NCBI RefSeq assembly: GCF_001514305.1
Contig: NZ_KQ949087.1
Coordinates: 153,293 to 217,292 of the forward strand
Length of the DNA: 64,000 bases
Source of the DNA: Streptomyces dysideae
GTDB lineage: Bacteria; Actinomycetota; Actinomycetes; Streptomycetales; Streptomycetaceae
Reading direction: 5' to 3'
Shown here: piece after piece, positions 8,415 to 15,839 of the stretch
How positions within the stretch are numbered: position 1 is the stretch's first letter
Layout of the letters: each line of letters begins with the position of its first letter
Notes under the pieces: generated by a model
What the model was told of the DNA's origin: nothing
Databases searched by the model: none
Seen by the model: the letters and a program-made list of their open reading frames with translations, nothing else
Translations under genes and position numbers: made by a program

Positions 8415-9526
8415 AGGTTCCCTTCCAGGGGAGCCGGGGAATTCAGCGGGCTCGGGTCGGCGAGGAGTGGATCGGTGACCCGCGTGCAGCGCACCCAGCC
8501 GGTCGCCTCGGCGGCGTACGGGTGCGGTATCTCGACGGGCCGGGTGGCCGCGGCGGCGGGGTCGAGGCCGTGCGCGGTGGTGAAGTCGTCGTCGTAGACG
8601 GTGCCGAGGTAGCGGTGCGGGCCGTCGGGGAAGACGGTCCCGACGACGGCCCCGGGGTGCACGCGGGCCGCCCAGGCGGCGACGCGGGCCACGGCCCCCG
8701 TGCTCCAGCCGCCGCTGACGAAGGAGCCCCGGGCGAGCCGGCGGCAGCTGTCCACGGCCTCGGCCGGGCCGACCCAGTGGACCTCGTCGAAGGCGTCGTA
8801 GGCGACGTTGCGCGGGTGGATGCTGCTGCCCAGGCCGCGCATCAGGCGGGGCCTGGCGGGCTGGCCGAAGATGGTGGAGCCGGTGGCGTCGACGCCGATG
8901 AGCCGCAGTGCGGGCCAGTGGCGGCGCAGCGGGGCGATGACGCCGGCGCTGTGGCCACCGGTGCCGACGCTGCACACCAGGATGTCGAGGTGGTCGAGCT
9001 GGGCGGTGAGTTCGGCGGCGAGGGAGGCGTAACCGGCGGTGTTGTCGGGGTTGTTGTACTGGTCGGGCCAGTAGGCGCCGGGGAGTTCGGCGAGCAGCTG
9101 CCGGAGCCGGGCGAGGCGTGCCGCCTGCCAGCCGCCCTGCGCCGCCGGCCGGTCGACGAGCTCCAGCCGGACTCCGTGGGCGCGCAGTAACTGCCGTATG
9201 GACGGCTCCAGTTCGCTGTCGCCTACCACCACGATGGGATGCCCGAGCGCCTGTCCGGCGAAGGCGAGCCCGATGCCGAGGGTGCCGGAGCTGGACTCCA
9301 CCACCGGTGCGCCGGGCCGCAGTTCGCCCCGCTGCCGGGCTCCGAGCAGCATCGACATGGCGGCCCGCGCCTTCATGCCGCCCGCCGCGAGCCCTTCGAG
9401 CTTCGCCCAGAACCCCGGGTGCGCGTGCGGCAGTTCGGCGGTGATGCGGACGACGGGCGTGCGTCCCAGCAGGTCGAGCAGTTCCGGTCGGGCGGTGGAC
9501 GACGACCGTACGGCGGTGGCGGTCAT
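8411..9526 (-). CDS. PLP-dependent cysteine-synthase-family enzyme
   Basis: A 371-residue fold-type II PLP enzyme of the cysteine synthase/SbnA group. The PLP-binding Lys is Lys52 (GGMKARAAM, replacing the usual SVKDR), the substrate loop is SSSGTLG at 78-84, and the phosphate-binding loop is GTGGHS at 188-193. It is longer than canonical O-acetylserine sulfhydrylase, with a C-terminal extension of about 60 residues. Relatives make beta-substituted alanines, such as N-glutamyl-diaminopropionate in staphyloferrin B synthesis (SbnA). ATG 9526 overlaps the DUF364 stop (ATGA). It probably supplies a diamino-acid or other beta-substituted building block; a primary cysteine-biosynthesis role is unlikely given the operon. 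Confidence 0.87.
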   Translation of the reverse strand: MTATAVRSSSTARPELLDLLGRTPVVRITAELPHAHPGFWAKLEGLAAGGMKARAAMSMLLGARQRGELRPGAPVVESSSGTLGIGLAFAGQALGHPIVVVGDSELEPSIRQLLRAHGVRLELVDRPAAQGGWQAARLARLRQLLAELPGAYWPDQYNNPDNTAGYASLAAELTAQLDHLDILVCSVGTGGHSAGVIAPLRRHWPALRLIGVDATGSTIFGQPARPRLMRGLGSSIHPRNVAYDAFDEVHWVGPAEAVDSCRRLARGSFVSGGWSTGAVARVAAWAARVHPGAVVGTVFPDGPHRYLGTVYDDDFTTAHGLDPAAAATRPVEIPHPYAAEATGWVRCTRVTDPLLADPSPLNSPAPLEGNL

Positions 9527-10350
9527 CGTCCACCTCCGCCGGCGCCGTACCGGTGGATGATCCCGGGTCCGCCGTCCAGCCAGAAGAAGGGGTACGGCTC
9601 CGCGCACACCGCGCTCACGCCGTGCCCGAGGAAGTGCGGCAGTACGGCGCTGCCGGTCTGCGCGAACATCACGAGCTGCTTGCCGTGTCGCAGGGCGTGC
9701 TCCCGTAGTGGTTCGAAGGTGCCGTTGCCCAGGGTCATCCCGGACACGAGCAGCGCGTCGCACCGGCCGGCGGCGGCGAGCGCGTCACCGAGGACCGGCT
9801 CGCCCCACTCGGTCCCGCCGCCCTTGAGGTCGCAGGGGACATAGCCCAGCCCTCGTGAACGCAGCGCTTCGAGAAGGGAGTTGACGACTCCGACGACCAG
9901 TACGGTCGCGCCGGCCGGCAGGTCCAGCAGCTCGACCACGGACCTGGCCCGGGCCCGGGACTTCTCCAGCGACGACCCGGCGGGCAGGGCGATGGGCCGC
10001 GCCCCGTTCTCCGGGGTGTGCGGGCCGACGTGCATCAGGTAGGCGTCGAGGGCGGCCACCCGCACCGGCAGCAGCGGATGTTCCAGCAGCCGTGCCACAT
10101 CGGCGCCGACACAGTCGTCGAGGGCGCTGTCGGGCAGTTCGCCGGGTTCGACGGCGCAGGAGCCGACGGCTTCCGCGAGCCGCAGGCTGAGGACCTCGTT
10201 GCGGTAGCTCGTGCCGCGCCCGGCGTGGCGTACGGCCTGCCGGGTGGTGAAGGCGACGGCGATGTGCTGGGTGCCCGGGTCGGGTCCGAGGGCGCCCGCG
10301 CGGACGCGGGCGACCAGGTCGTCGAACATCTGACGGGTCGCGGTGGTCAC
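9523..10350 (-). CDS. DUF364/DUF4213 protein (putative heavy-metal chelation family)
   Basis: A 275-residue soluble protein. The N-terminal half (DUF4213-like) contains GRGTSYRNEVLSLRLAEAVG. The C-terminal half is Rossmann-like, with LPAGATVLVVGVVNSLLEAL, the segment DALLVSGMTLGNGTFEPL and MFAQTGSAVLPHFLGHGVSAVC near the end. Pfam names the C-terminal family 'putative heavy-metal chelation', from structures and neighbourhoods rather than proven activity. GTG 10350 overlaps the ATP-grasp stop (GTGA). In a metallophore operon it could load metal, act as a biosynthetic enzyme using a metal or nucleotide, or sense product. The family assignment is from motif recollection. Confidence 0.72.
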   Translation of the reverse strand: MTTATRQMFDDLVARVRAGALGPDPGTQHIAVAFTTRQAVRHAGRGTSYRNEVLSLRLAEAVGSCAVEPGELPDSALDDCVGADVARLLEHPLLPVRVAALDAYLMHVGPHTPENGARPIALPAGSSLEKSRARARSVVELLDLPAGATVLVVGVVNSLLEALRSRGLGYVPCDLKGGGTEWGEPVLGDALAAAGRCDALLVSGMTLGNGTFEPLREHALRHGKQLVMFAQTGSAVLPHFLGHGVSAVCAEPYPFFWLDGGPGIIHRYGAGGGGR

Positions 10351-11603
10351 CGGATCACCAGCCCTGCCCGCAGCCCGGCCAGCAGACCCTCGGCCCGGTC
10401 GCGGGCGCCGAGCCCGTCGGCGTCGCCCGTCATGACATGGCCGAGGTACTCGTTGTTGCTGCCGGCCGCCTTGACGGCCTTGCCGGGCTCGGCGAGCTGC
10501 ATCTCCAACACGCCGTCCGCGTGCCGGAGTCCGGCACCGTCGAGCGCTTCGAGGGTGCCCGTGCGGTCCGGTACGAGGAAGCCGACGGCGGCGCTCTTCA
10601 GCCCGGTGCCGGTGCGGCGCAGGTCGGGTGCGCGACCCAGGGCGACATCCACGAAGGCGGCGGCGAGGTCGATGCCGGTGACATGGCGGACGAGTTCGGT
10701 GATGCGGTTGCCGGCGGGGCGGGGGTTGACCTCGACGACGCGCGGGCCGGCGGAGGTCAGCTTGATCTCGGTGTGCGCGACGACGCCGTCCGTCAGACCG
10801 AGCGCCTTCAGCGCGGTCAGCGCGGTCTGTTCGGCGGCCTCGGTGTCGGCGGCCGTCAGGGCGGCGGGGAACATGTGGCCGGTCTCGATGAAGGCGGGCG
10901 CCCCGCCGACGCTCTTGTCGGTCACGCCGACCACATGGACCGTGCCCGCGTGGGACACGGTCTCGACGCTCACCTCGGGGCCGTCCAGCAGCTCCTCGAG
11001 CAGCACGGCGGGCGTGCGCACCTGGCCGCGTGCGTTGACCGGGAAGTCGGCCAACGCCCGCACGACCTCACCCAGTTGGGCCTCGTCATCGACGCGACGG
11101 ACATACATGCCGGCGCACAGGTCGACGGGCTTGGCGACCAGTGGATAGCCGATCTCCCGGGCGGCCCGCGTGAGGTCGGCCCACTCCTCGTGCACGGCGA
11201 AACGCGGGCCGGGCAGTCCGGCGCCGGCGAGGATCCGGCGGGTGTCGTCCTTGCGGCAGGCGTTCTCCACCGCCTCGGGGCCCGGGCCCGGCAGGCCGAG
11301 GCGCCCGGCGATACGGGCGACCGTCGGCAGGTAGTAGTCGCAGGACGTGATCACCCCGTCGAAGCCCAGCGCCCCGTGCAGCCGCTCGACCTCGGGCAGC
11401 AGGGCCTCGACGTCATTGGTGTCGGCGGTGATCACATTGCGGGCGCCGAGCAGGGGGTGCGCCGTCCCCTCGGGCGCCGAGCGCAGGTAGTGGTGCAGGT
11501 CGCGGGTGAGGAAGGTGAACTCGTGCCCGCCCTCCCGGATCGCCCGTGGCAGCAACCTGCTCATCGACCCGACCCAGCTCTCGACCACCAGCAGATGCGG
11601 CAC
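10347..11603 (-). CDS. ATP-grasp ligase (carboxylate-amine ligase)
   Basis: A 418-residue ATP-grasp enzyme and the first gene of the operon. The N-terminal biotin-carboxylase-like fold starts LLVVESWVGSMSRLLPRA. The ATP-grasp core includes the lid region IGYPLVAKPVDLCAGMYVRRV near residue 150, LLEELLDGPEVSVETV, and the metal/ATP ligands around HTEIKLTSAGPRVVEVNPRPAGNR (Glu and Asn of VEVNPR). This matches the L-amino-acid ligase (BacD-like) and biotin-dependent-carboxylase-like groups. GTG 11603 is the only reasonable start. It should activate a carboxylate as acyl phosphate and join it to an amine, giving a dipeptide-like product without an NRPS. The exact substrates are unknown. Confidence 0.9.
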   Translation of the reverse strand: MPHLLVVESWVGSMSRLLPRAIREGGHEFTFLTRDLHHYLRSAPEGTAHPLLGARNVITADTNDVEALLPEVERLHGALGFDGVITSCDYYLPTVARIAGRLGLPGPGPEAVENACRKDDTRRILAGAGLPGPRFAVHEEWADLTRAAREIGYPLVAKPVDLCAGMYVRRVDDEAQLGEVVRALADFPVNARGQVRTPAVLLEELLDGPEVSVETVSHAGTVHVVGVTDKSVGGAPAFIETGHMFPAALTAADTEAAEQTALTALKALGLTDGVVAHTEIKLTSAGPRVVEVNPRPAGNRITELVRHVTGIDLAAAFVDVALGRAPDLRRTGTGLKSAAVGFLVPDRTGTLEALDGAGLRHADGVLEMQLAEPGKAVKAAGSNNEYLGHVMTGDADGLGARDRAEGLLAGLRAGLVIR

Positions 11604-11695
11604 AACTCCCCTTTTCCTGCCTTGAGTTCAGACGTCAGGGCAGCCCGGCTGCACCTCTGTGGAGAGGGGGCCGGACTCGACCGGGCCCACGTTAT

Positions 11696-11710
11696 CGATA
11701 ATCATTTTCA
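11696..11710 (-). promoter_or_regulatory. Zur/Fur-like operator, box 1
   Basis: On the minus strand this reads TGAAAATGATTATCG. It matches the 7-1-7 pattern of actinobacterial Zur boxes (TGAAAATGATTTTCA) with changes only at the 3' end, and it is embedded in a wider AT-rich stretch to about 11718. It lies about 93 nt upstream of the ATP-grasp start, a position suited to repressing the ten-gene operon. Zur is favoured over Fur because the latter's family in Streptomyces is mostly peroxide- or nickel-sensing; iron control by DmdR/IdeR would use a different, TTAGGTTAGG-like box. This is pattern matching, not a scored search. Confidence 0.62.
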
Positions 11711-11785
11711 TTGTCATCCGGTTGGCGAAGCCCTGCCGTGCACCCTTGCGCAGGATGCCGCGACACGCCCCGAAGATTCCCTTAT

Positions 11786-11800
11786 TGAAAACGATTCCCA
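11786..11800 (+). promoter_or_regulatory. Zur/Fur-like operator, box 2
   Basis: Reads TGAAAACGATTCCCA, a second partial match to the 7-1-7 Zur box, 22 nt upstream of the GNAT start codon. The left half-site is near-perfect and the right half-site is degenerate. Its closeness to the GNAT start suggests this gene is co-repressed with the operon; alternatively the two boxes, 90 bp apart, act together. Confidence 0.5.
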
Positions 11801-11821
11801 CCTGACTGCTACGGTGATCCC

Positions 11822-12415
11822 GTGAGCAACTCCCCACACCCCGAGTACCTCGTCCGCCCCGCGACGCCCGCCGATGTGAACGGCGCCCGGCGCATCATGC
11901 TGGACACCTTCTACAACGAGTTCGGCTACGGCTACGTCCCCCAGTGGCACCGCGACGTGATGGACATCGAGGGCACCTACCTCGACGATCCCCGGCATCT
12001 GCTCCTGGTCGCCGTGCACGGCGGCGAGGTGGTCGCCACCACCGGCGTACGGTCCGGCGGGCCCGTCCATCCGCCGCATCCGCGGCACCTCGCCGAGCGC
12101 TATCCGGCGTACAGCACCGCCCAGTTGGTCCGGGTGTACGTCCGTCCCGACCACCGGCGCCGGGGGCTCGCCCGGGTACTGGTCGGCGCCGCCTGCGACT
12201 TCGTGGCGGACACGCCCGGCTATGAGCGCGTCTACCTCCACACCAACACCAACGTCGAGGGCGCGGAGGCCTTCTGGCGGAGCGTGTCCGAGGAGGTCTT
12301 CGACGCGCGCGGGACGGGAGAGCACGGGCCGGGTGTGTCCACCGTGCACTTCGAGATCCCGTTGCCGGTCAGCGGTCGGACCGCCGTCACGGCAGGGGCT
12401 GTTCCGTCCAGATGA
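11822..12415 (+). CDS. GNAT-family N-acetyltransferase
   Basis: A 197-residue protein with the GNAT fold. It opens with YLVRPATPADVNGARRIML, has the beta4 strand STAQLVRVYVRPDHRRRGLARVLV containing the R-x-x-G/A acetyl-CoA pyrophosphate-binding motif (RRRGLA), and ends with YERVYLHTNTN. GTG 11822 is used; there is no strong ribosome-binding site. It is divergent from the metallophore operon, with a Zur-like box just upstream, so it may acylate the metallophore or protect the producer. Its 3' end overlaps the convergent phosphatase gene by 29 bp. The substrate cannot be deduced. Confidence 0.88.
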   Translation: MSNSPHPEYLVRPATPADVNGARRIMLDTFYNEFGYGYVPQWHRDVMDIEGTYLDDPRHLLLVAVHGGEVVATTGVRSGGPVHPPHPRHLAERYPAYSTAQLVRVYVRPDHRRRGLARVLVGAACDFVADTPGYERVYLHTNTNVEGAEAFWRSVSEEVFDARGTGEHGPGVSTVHFEIPLPVSGRTAVTAGAVPSR

Positions 12416-15269
12416 TCTTGCCGTAGGGCGTGTAGCGGGTCCCCCAGCGCTCGGTGAGCTGGGCGACCAGGAACAGGCCGCGGCCGCCCTCGTCCTCGGT
12501 GCGGGCGCGGCGGAGTCGGGGTGAGGTGCTGCTGCCGTCGGAGACCTCGCAGATCAGGGCGCGGTCGCGGAGCAGGCGGAGCTGGACCGGGCCGGTGGCG
12601 TGGCGGATGGCGTTGGTGACCAGTTCGCTGGCGACGAGCTCGGTGCTGAAGGCCAGGTCGTCCAGGCCCCAGGCGGCGAGCTGACCGGTGACCGCGGCGC
12701 GGGAGAGGGAGACGACCGCCGGGTCGCTGGGCAGGTCCCACTGGGCGACCTGCTCGGCGCCCAGCGCGTGGGTGCGGGCGACGAGCAGGGCGACATCGTC
12801 GCTCGGGTGGGCCGGCAGGAGGGCGCCGAGGACCGCCTCGCAGGTCTCCTCCGGTGCCCGGTCGGCACAGGCAAGGACAGTGCGGAGCAGGTCCAGGCCG
12901 GTGTCGATGTCGCGGTGCCGGTCCTCGATCAACCCGTCGGTGTAGAGGACGAGTTGGCTGCCTTCGGCCAGTTCCAGCTCGATGGTCTCGAAGGGCATGC
13001 CGCCCAGTCCGAGCGGCGGTCCGGACGGCAGGTCGACGAATTCGACGGTGCCGTCGGGTGCCACGACCGCGGGCGCGGGGTGCCCGGCGCGGGTGAGGGT
13101 GCAGCGCCGGGACACCGGATCGTAGACGGCGTACAGACAGGTGGCGCCGACGATGCCGGAGTCGGGGGTGCCGTCCACCGCCCAGCCCTCGCCCCGGTCG
13201 AGCCGGCCGACCAGGTCGTCGAGGTGGGTGAGGAGGTCGTCGGGCGGCAGGTCCAGGGAGCAGAAGTTGTGGACGGCGGTGCGCAGCCGGCCCATGGTGG
13301 CGGCGGCGTGCAGACCGTGGCCGACGACGTCGCCGACGACCAGCGCCACGCGGGCGCCGGACAGCGGGATGACGTCGAACCAGTCGCCGCCGACGCCGGC
13401 CTGGGCGGGGAGGTAGCGGTAGGCGACCTCGACGGCGCTCTGCTCGGGGCGGCCGCGGGGCAGCAGGCTGCGCTGGAGGGCGAGGGCGGTGTTGTGCTCG
13501 CGGGTGTAGCGGCGGGCGTTGTCGATGCAGATCGCGGCGCGGGCGGCCAGCTCCTGGGCCAGGGACAGATCGTCGTCCTCGAAGGGGGCGGGCTTCTCGG
13601 AGCGGTAGCAGCTGACCACGCCGAGGGTCGTGCCGCGGGCCCGGAGCGGCACGGTGATCAGGGAGTGGATGCCCGCCGAGAGCACCCGTTCCAGCCGCGC
13701 CGGATCCTGGGCGATCCAGCCGCCGGCCTCGGACAGCACGGGTTCCAGCACGGACTGCCGGGTCTCCAGGGAGCGGGCCTGCGGGGTGGAGGCGAGGTAC
13801 TCGACGGGGTCGCCGACGCCGTAGAGGTGGATCTCCTCATGGACGGTGCGCAGCGCGACGCGGCGCAGCGGGGTGTCCGCGCCGACCGGGCCGGGTTCCT
13901 CGCCGCGCAGGACCGAGTCGGGCAGGTCGACGGCGGCGAAGTCGGCGAAGCGCGGCACGGTCACTTCGGCGAGTTCCTCCGCGGTGCGGGTGACGTCGAG
14001 GGTGGTGCCGATCCGGACGCTCGCATCGTGCAGCAGCTCAAGGCGCCTGCGGGCGAGGACGGCCAGCCGGCCGACCCCGGGCTCGCCGACCAGCAGCAGC
14101 CAGCCTTCGGCTCCGGCGCCGTCCCCGTCGACGGACTCCGTCTTCGGGGGTGCCGGTACGACGGTGCACATGACGACGGGTGGGGGCGACACCGTCGCAA
14201 TGCCGGTCCCGGGAGGCGGCGGTGCGGCTGCGGTCCCGGTCATGGTCCCAGCCGTGTCCGACTCCGGTGCGGACTCCGGTGCGGTGACGGGGGCGGGGCG
14301 CAGGCGCGGGCCGCCCAGGACGCGTGCCTCGACGACCACGCCGGTCTCACCGGCCGCGCCCTCGACCGGGCGGCGGAGCAGGGTGGCGGTACGGCCGCCG
14401 GACAGAGTGACCTCGTCGAGGGTGCGGCTCGGGGAGGCGATGAGCTCCTCTGCCTTCTCCCGCAGCACGGCCAGGTCGACACGGCCGAGGTCGCGGACGC
14501 CGCCGTCGCCGGCGACCGGATGTCCGGGCTGCCTGAGCCAACCGGGCGCGCCTTGACCGGCGGCCCGCCGGTACGCGGTCAGCAGCGCGCGTTCACGTTC
14601 GCTGGACTGCTCCAGCAGCCGCGCCTCGATGGTGTGCGCGGCTTCGCGGACCATGCGCACCATGACCGGATCGCCGTTGTCGCGCAGACAGGTGAGGTCG
14701 AGGATGGCCTCGATGCGGCCGCTGAGCGGGTTACGGACGGGCGCGCCCGCGCAGGCGAACGGCTGCAGACAGTCGGCGAAGTGCTCGCGGCCGACGACGT
14801 AGACGGGGTTGCGCTCGGCCAGCGCGGTACCGACGCCGTTGGTGCCCACGACGGGCTCGGAGGCGTCGAAGCCTGGCGCGAAGTTCACCTCGTCGAGGCG
14901 CTCGCGCAGCCGCCGTTCGCCGCCCAGCCGCTGGATCATGCGGCCCTGTCCGTCGCAGAGCGCGATCGCCATGTCCACGTTGGCGAGGGACGCGCTCAGC
15001 TGGATGAGCACCGGGTCGGCCGCGCGCAGGAAGCGCTCGTCCAGGACGAGGTCCGGGGCGTACGTGACGACCAGCTGGTGCGGTGTCACACCGACGGACC
15101 TGCACCGCTTCCAGGAGTCGAGCACCGAGTCCCGGACATCCGACTCGACCAGCGCACCGGCGAGGAAACGCTCATGGGCATCGACAAGTCCGCCGATGTC
15201 GTCCCAGGCGACGGGCAAGAGGATCACTTCCCTCACCTGGAGACGTCCGGCCCGGTCACGCGCCGCCAC
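12387..15269 (-). CDS. SpoIIE-type PP2C phosphatase with GAF and HATPase domains
   Basis: A 960-residue cytoplasmic signalling protein. An AcoR-like N-terminal GAF region (about residues 60-200, with VDAHERFL, DSWKRC and GTNGVGTALAE) is followed by a Pro/Thr-rich linker (about 320-375), a second GAF domain (about 405-580), a SpoIIE phosphatase domain (about 605-835; GGDWFDVIPL, VGDVVGHG and TDGLIEDR), and a C-terminal anti-sigma-type HATPase (about 843-960; N-box ELVASELVTNAIRHA, G1 VSDGSS). Such proteins control sigma factors by dephosphorylating anti-anti-sigma factors. GTG 15269 is the longest start; GTG 15224, after GAGGGAA, is a credible alternative. No cognate sigma gene is adjacent. 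Confidence 0.92.
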   Translation of the reverse strand: MAARDRAGRLQVREVILLPVAWDDIGGLVDAHERFLAGALVESDVRDSVLDSWKRCRSVGVTPHQLVVTYAPDLVLDERFLRAADPVLIQLSASLANVDMAIALCDGQGRMIQRLGGERRLRERLDEVNFAPGFDASEPVVGTNGVGTALAERNPVYVVGREHFADCLQPFACAGAPVRNPLSGRIEAILDLTCLRDNGDPVMVRMVREAAHTIEARLLEQSSERERALLTAYRRAAGQGAPGWLRQPGHPVAGDGGVRDLGRVDLAVLREKAEELIASPSRTLDEVTLSGGRTATLLRRPVEGAAGETGVVVEARVLGGPRLRPAPVTAPESAPESDTAGTMTGTAAAPPPPGTGIATVSPPPVVMCTVVPAPPKTESVDGDGAGAEGWLLLVGEPGVGRLAVLARRRLELLHDASVRIGTTLDVTRTAEELAEVTVPRFADFAAVDLPDSVLRGEEPGPVGADTPLRRVALRTVHEEIHLYGVGDPVEYLASTPQARSLETRQSVLEPVLSEAGGWIAQDPARLERVLSAGIHSLITVPLRARGTTLGVVSCYRSEKPAPFEDDDLSLAQELAARAAICIDNARRYTREHNTALALQRSLLPRGRPEQSAVEVAYRYLPAQAGVGGDWFDVIPLSGARVALVVGDVVGHGLHAAATMGRLRTAVHNFCSLDLPPDDLLTHLDDLVGRLDRGEGWAVDGTPDSGIVGATCLYAVYDPVSRRCTLTRAGHPAPAVVAPDGTVEFVDLPSGPPLGLGGMPFETIELELAEGSQLVLYTDGLIEDRHRDIDTGLDLLRTVLACADRAPEETCEAVLGALLPAHPSDDVALLVARTHALGAEQVAQWDLPSDPAVVSLSRAAVTGQLAAWGLDDLAFSTELVASELVTNAIRHATGPVQLRLLRDRALICEVSDGSSTSPRLRRARTEDEGGRGLFLVAQLTERWGTRYTPYGKIIWTEQPLP

Positions 15270-15839
15270 TCGGCTCGCCCCCGGCGGAGTCCTCCAAGCG
15301 TTTTAACCCTAGACCTAGCGTGACGCCCATCACAACAGCCCCCGGCGCTGCTGCTGGGCACCCTGCTGGACCGGTTCCCGGTGAAAACCCTGTCCGGGCG
15401 GCTGGGACTGTCCAACGCGTATCGGCTGGTGGCGCGGTGCGACTGTGCCTCCCGAATGACGACGGGCCAGGTGGGTGGCCTCACCGGTGGTGCCGACCAC
15501 TCCGGAGGGCCGAGGCCTGTCCCGTCAGTGCGCCGAGCGCGCGGAGTGGCCGCCGCCGCGTCGCCGGCCGAGGTCGCCCCGGACCTGGACGACGACCGGT
15601 TCGATGCCGTGCGGTCGGCCGTGCCGCGCGGCGGCCTCCGCCGGACCGCCCGGCCCGGAGGGAGGGGATGTTGCAGGCAGTCGCGCAATGCGAAGACACG
15701 CGCCGCCGCAGGCGGCCGAGCGATGCGCGCCGCGCGGACCTGTGGGCGGCCGCGCGGTTCAGAGACTCGCGGCTCTGCGCCGACCGCCCCGGGCAAACCC
15801 CCGTGGCCCGACCCTGCCGGTTCCGGGATACTTGGCCGC
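15270..15839. other. Intergenic region, no gene supported
   Basis: This 570-bp stretch lies between the phosphatase and hydrolase starts. Several long open frames cross it on both strands but none shows a start with a ribosome-binding site or a recognisable domain. The proximal part (15300-15330, TTTTAACCCTAGACC) is AT-richer and may hold the phosphatase promoter. The last 15 bp hold the hydrolase -10 element. Confidence 0.5.
15827..15832 (+). promoter_or_regulatory. Candidate -10 element for a leaderless mRNA
   Basis: GATACT lies 7 nt before the ATG of the lipoprotein hydrolase, and no ribosome-binding site precedes that ATG. This spacing would place the transcription start at or next to the start codon, as in leaderless actinobacterial messages. 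No clear -35 is seen. Confidence 0.4.

Larger units (their letters stand above)
11604..11821. promoter_or_regulatory. Divergent promoter region of metallophore operon and GNAT gene
   Basis: This 218-bp gap separates the divergent ATP-grasp and GNAT genes and is markedly AT-richer than its surroundings between 11690 and 11800. It holds both Zur/Fur-like boxes listed separately. No convincing -35/-10 pair can be assigned by eye, but each box lies where a promoter for the nearer or the opposite gene would be expected. Confidence 0.7.

Noticed and set aside
442..11603. Simple peptide or nickel import operon
   Set aside because: Biosynthetic enzymes and an exporter are integrated by overlapping starts, which a plain importer would not need.
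12600..15323. 907-residue plus-strand frame opposite the phosphatase
   Set aside because: Antisense shadow of a gene with clear SpoIIE and HATPase motifs.
15381..15839. In-frame upstream extension of the hydrolase gene to 15381
   Set aside because: The lipoprotein signal peptide begins at ATG 15840; the upstream translation is low-quality.
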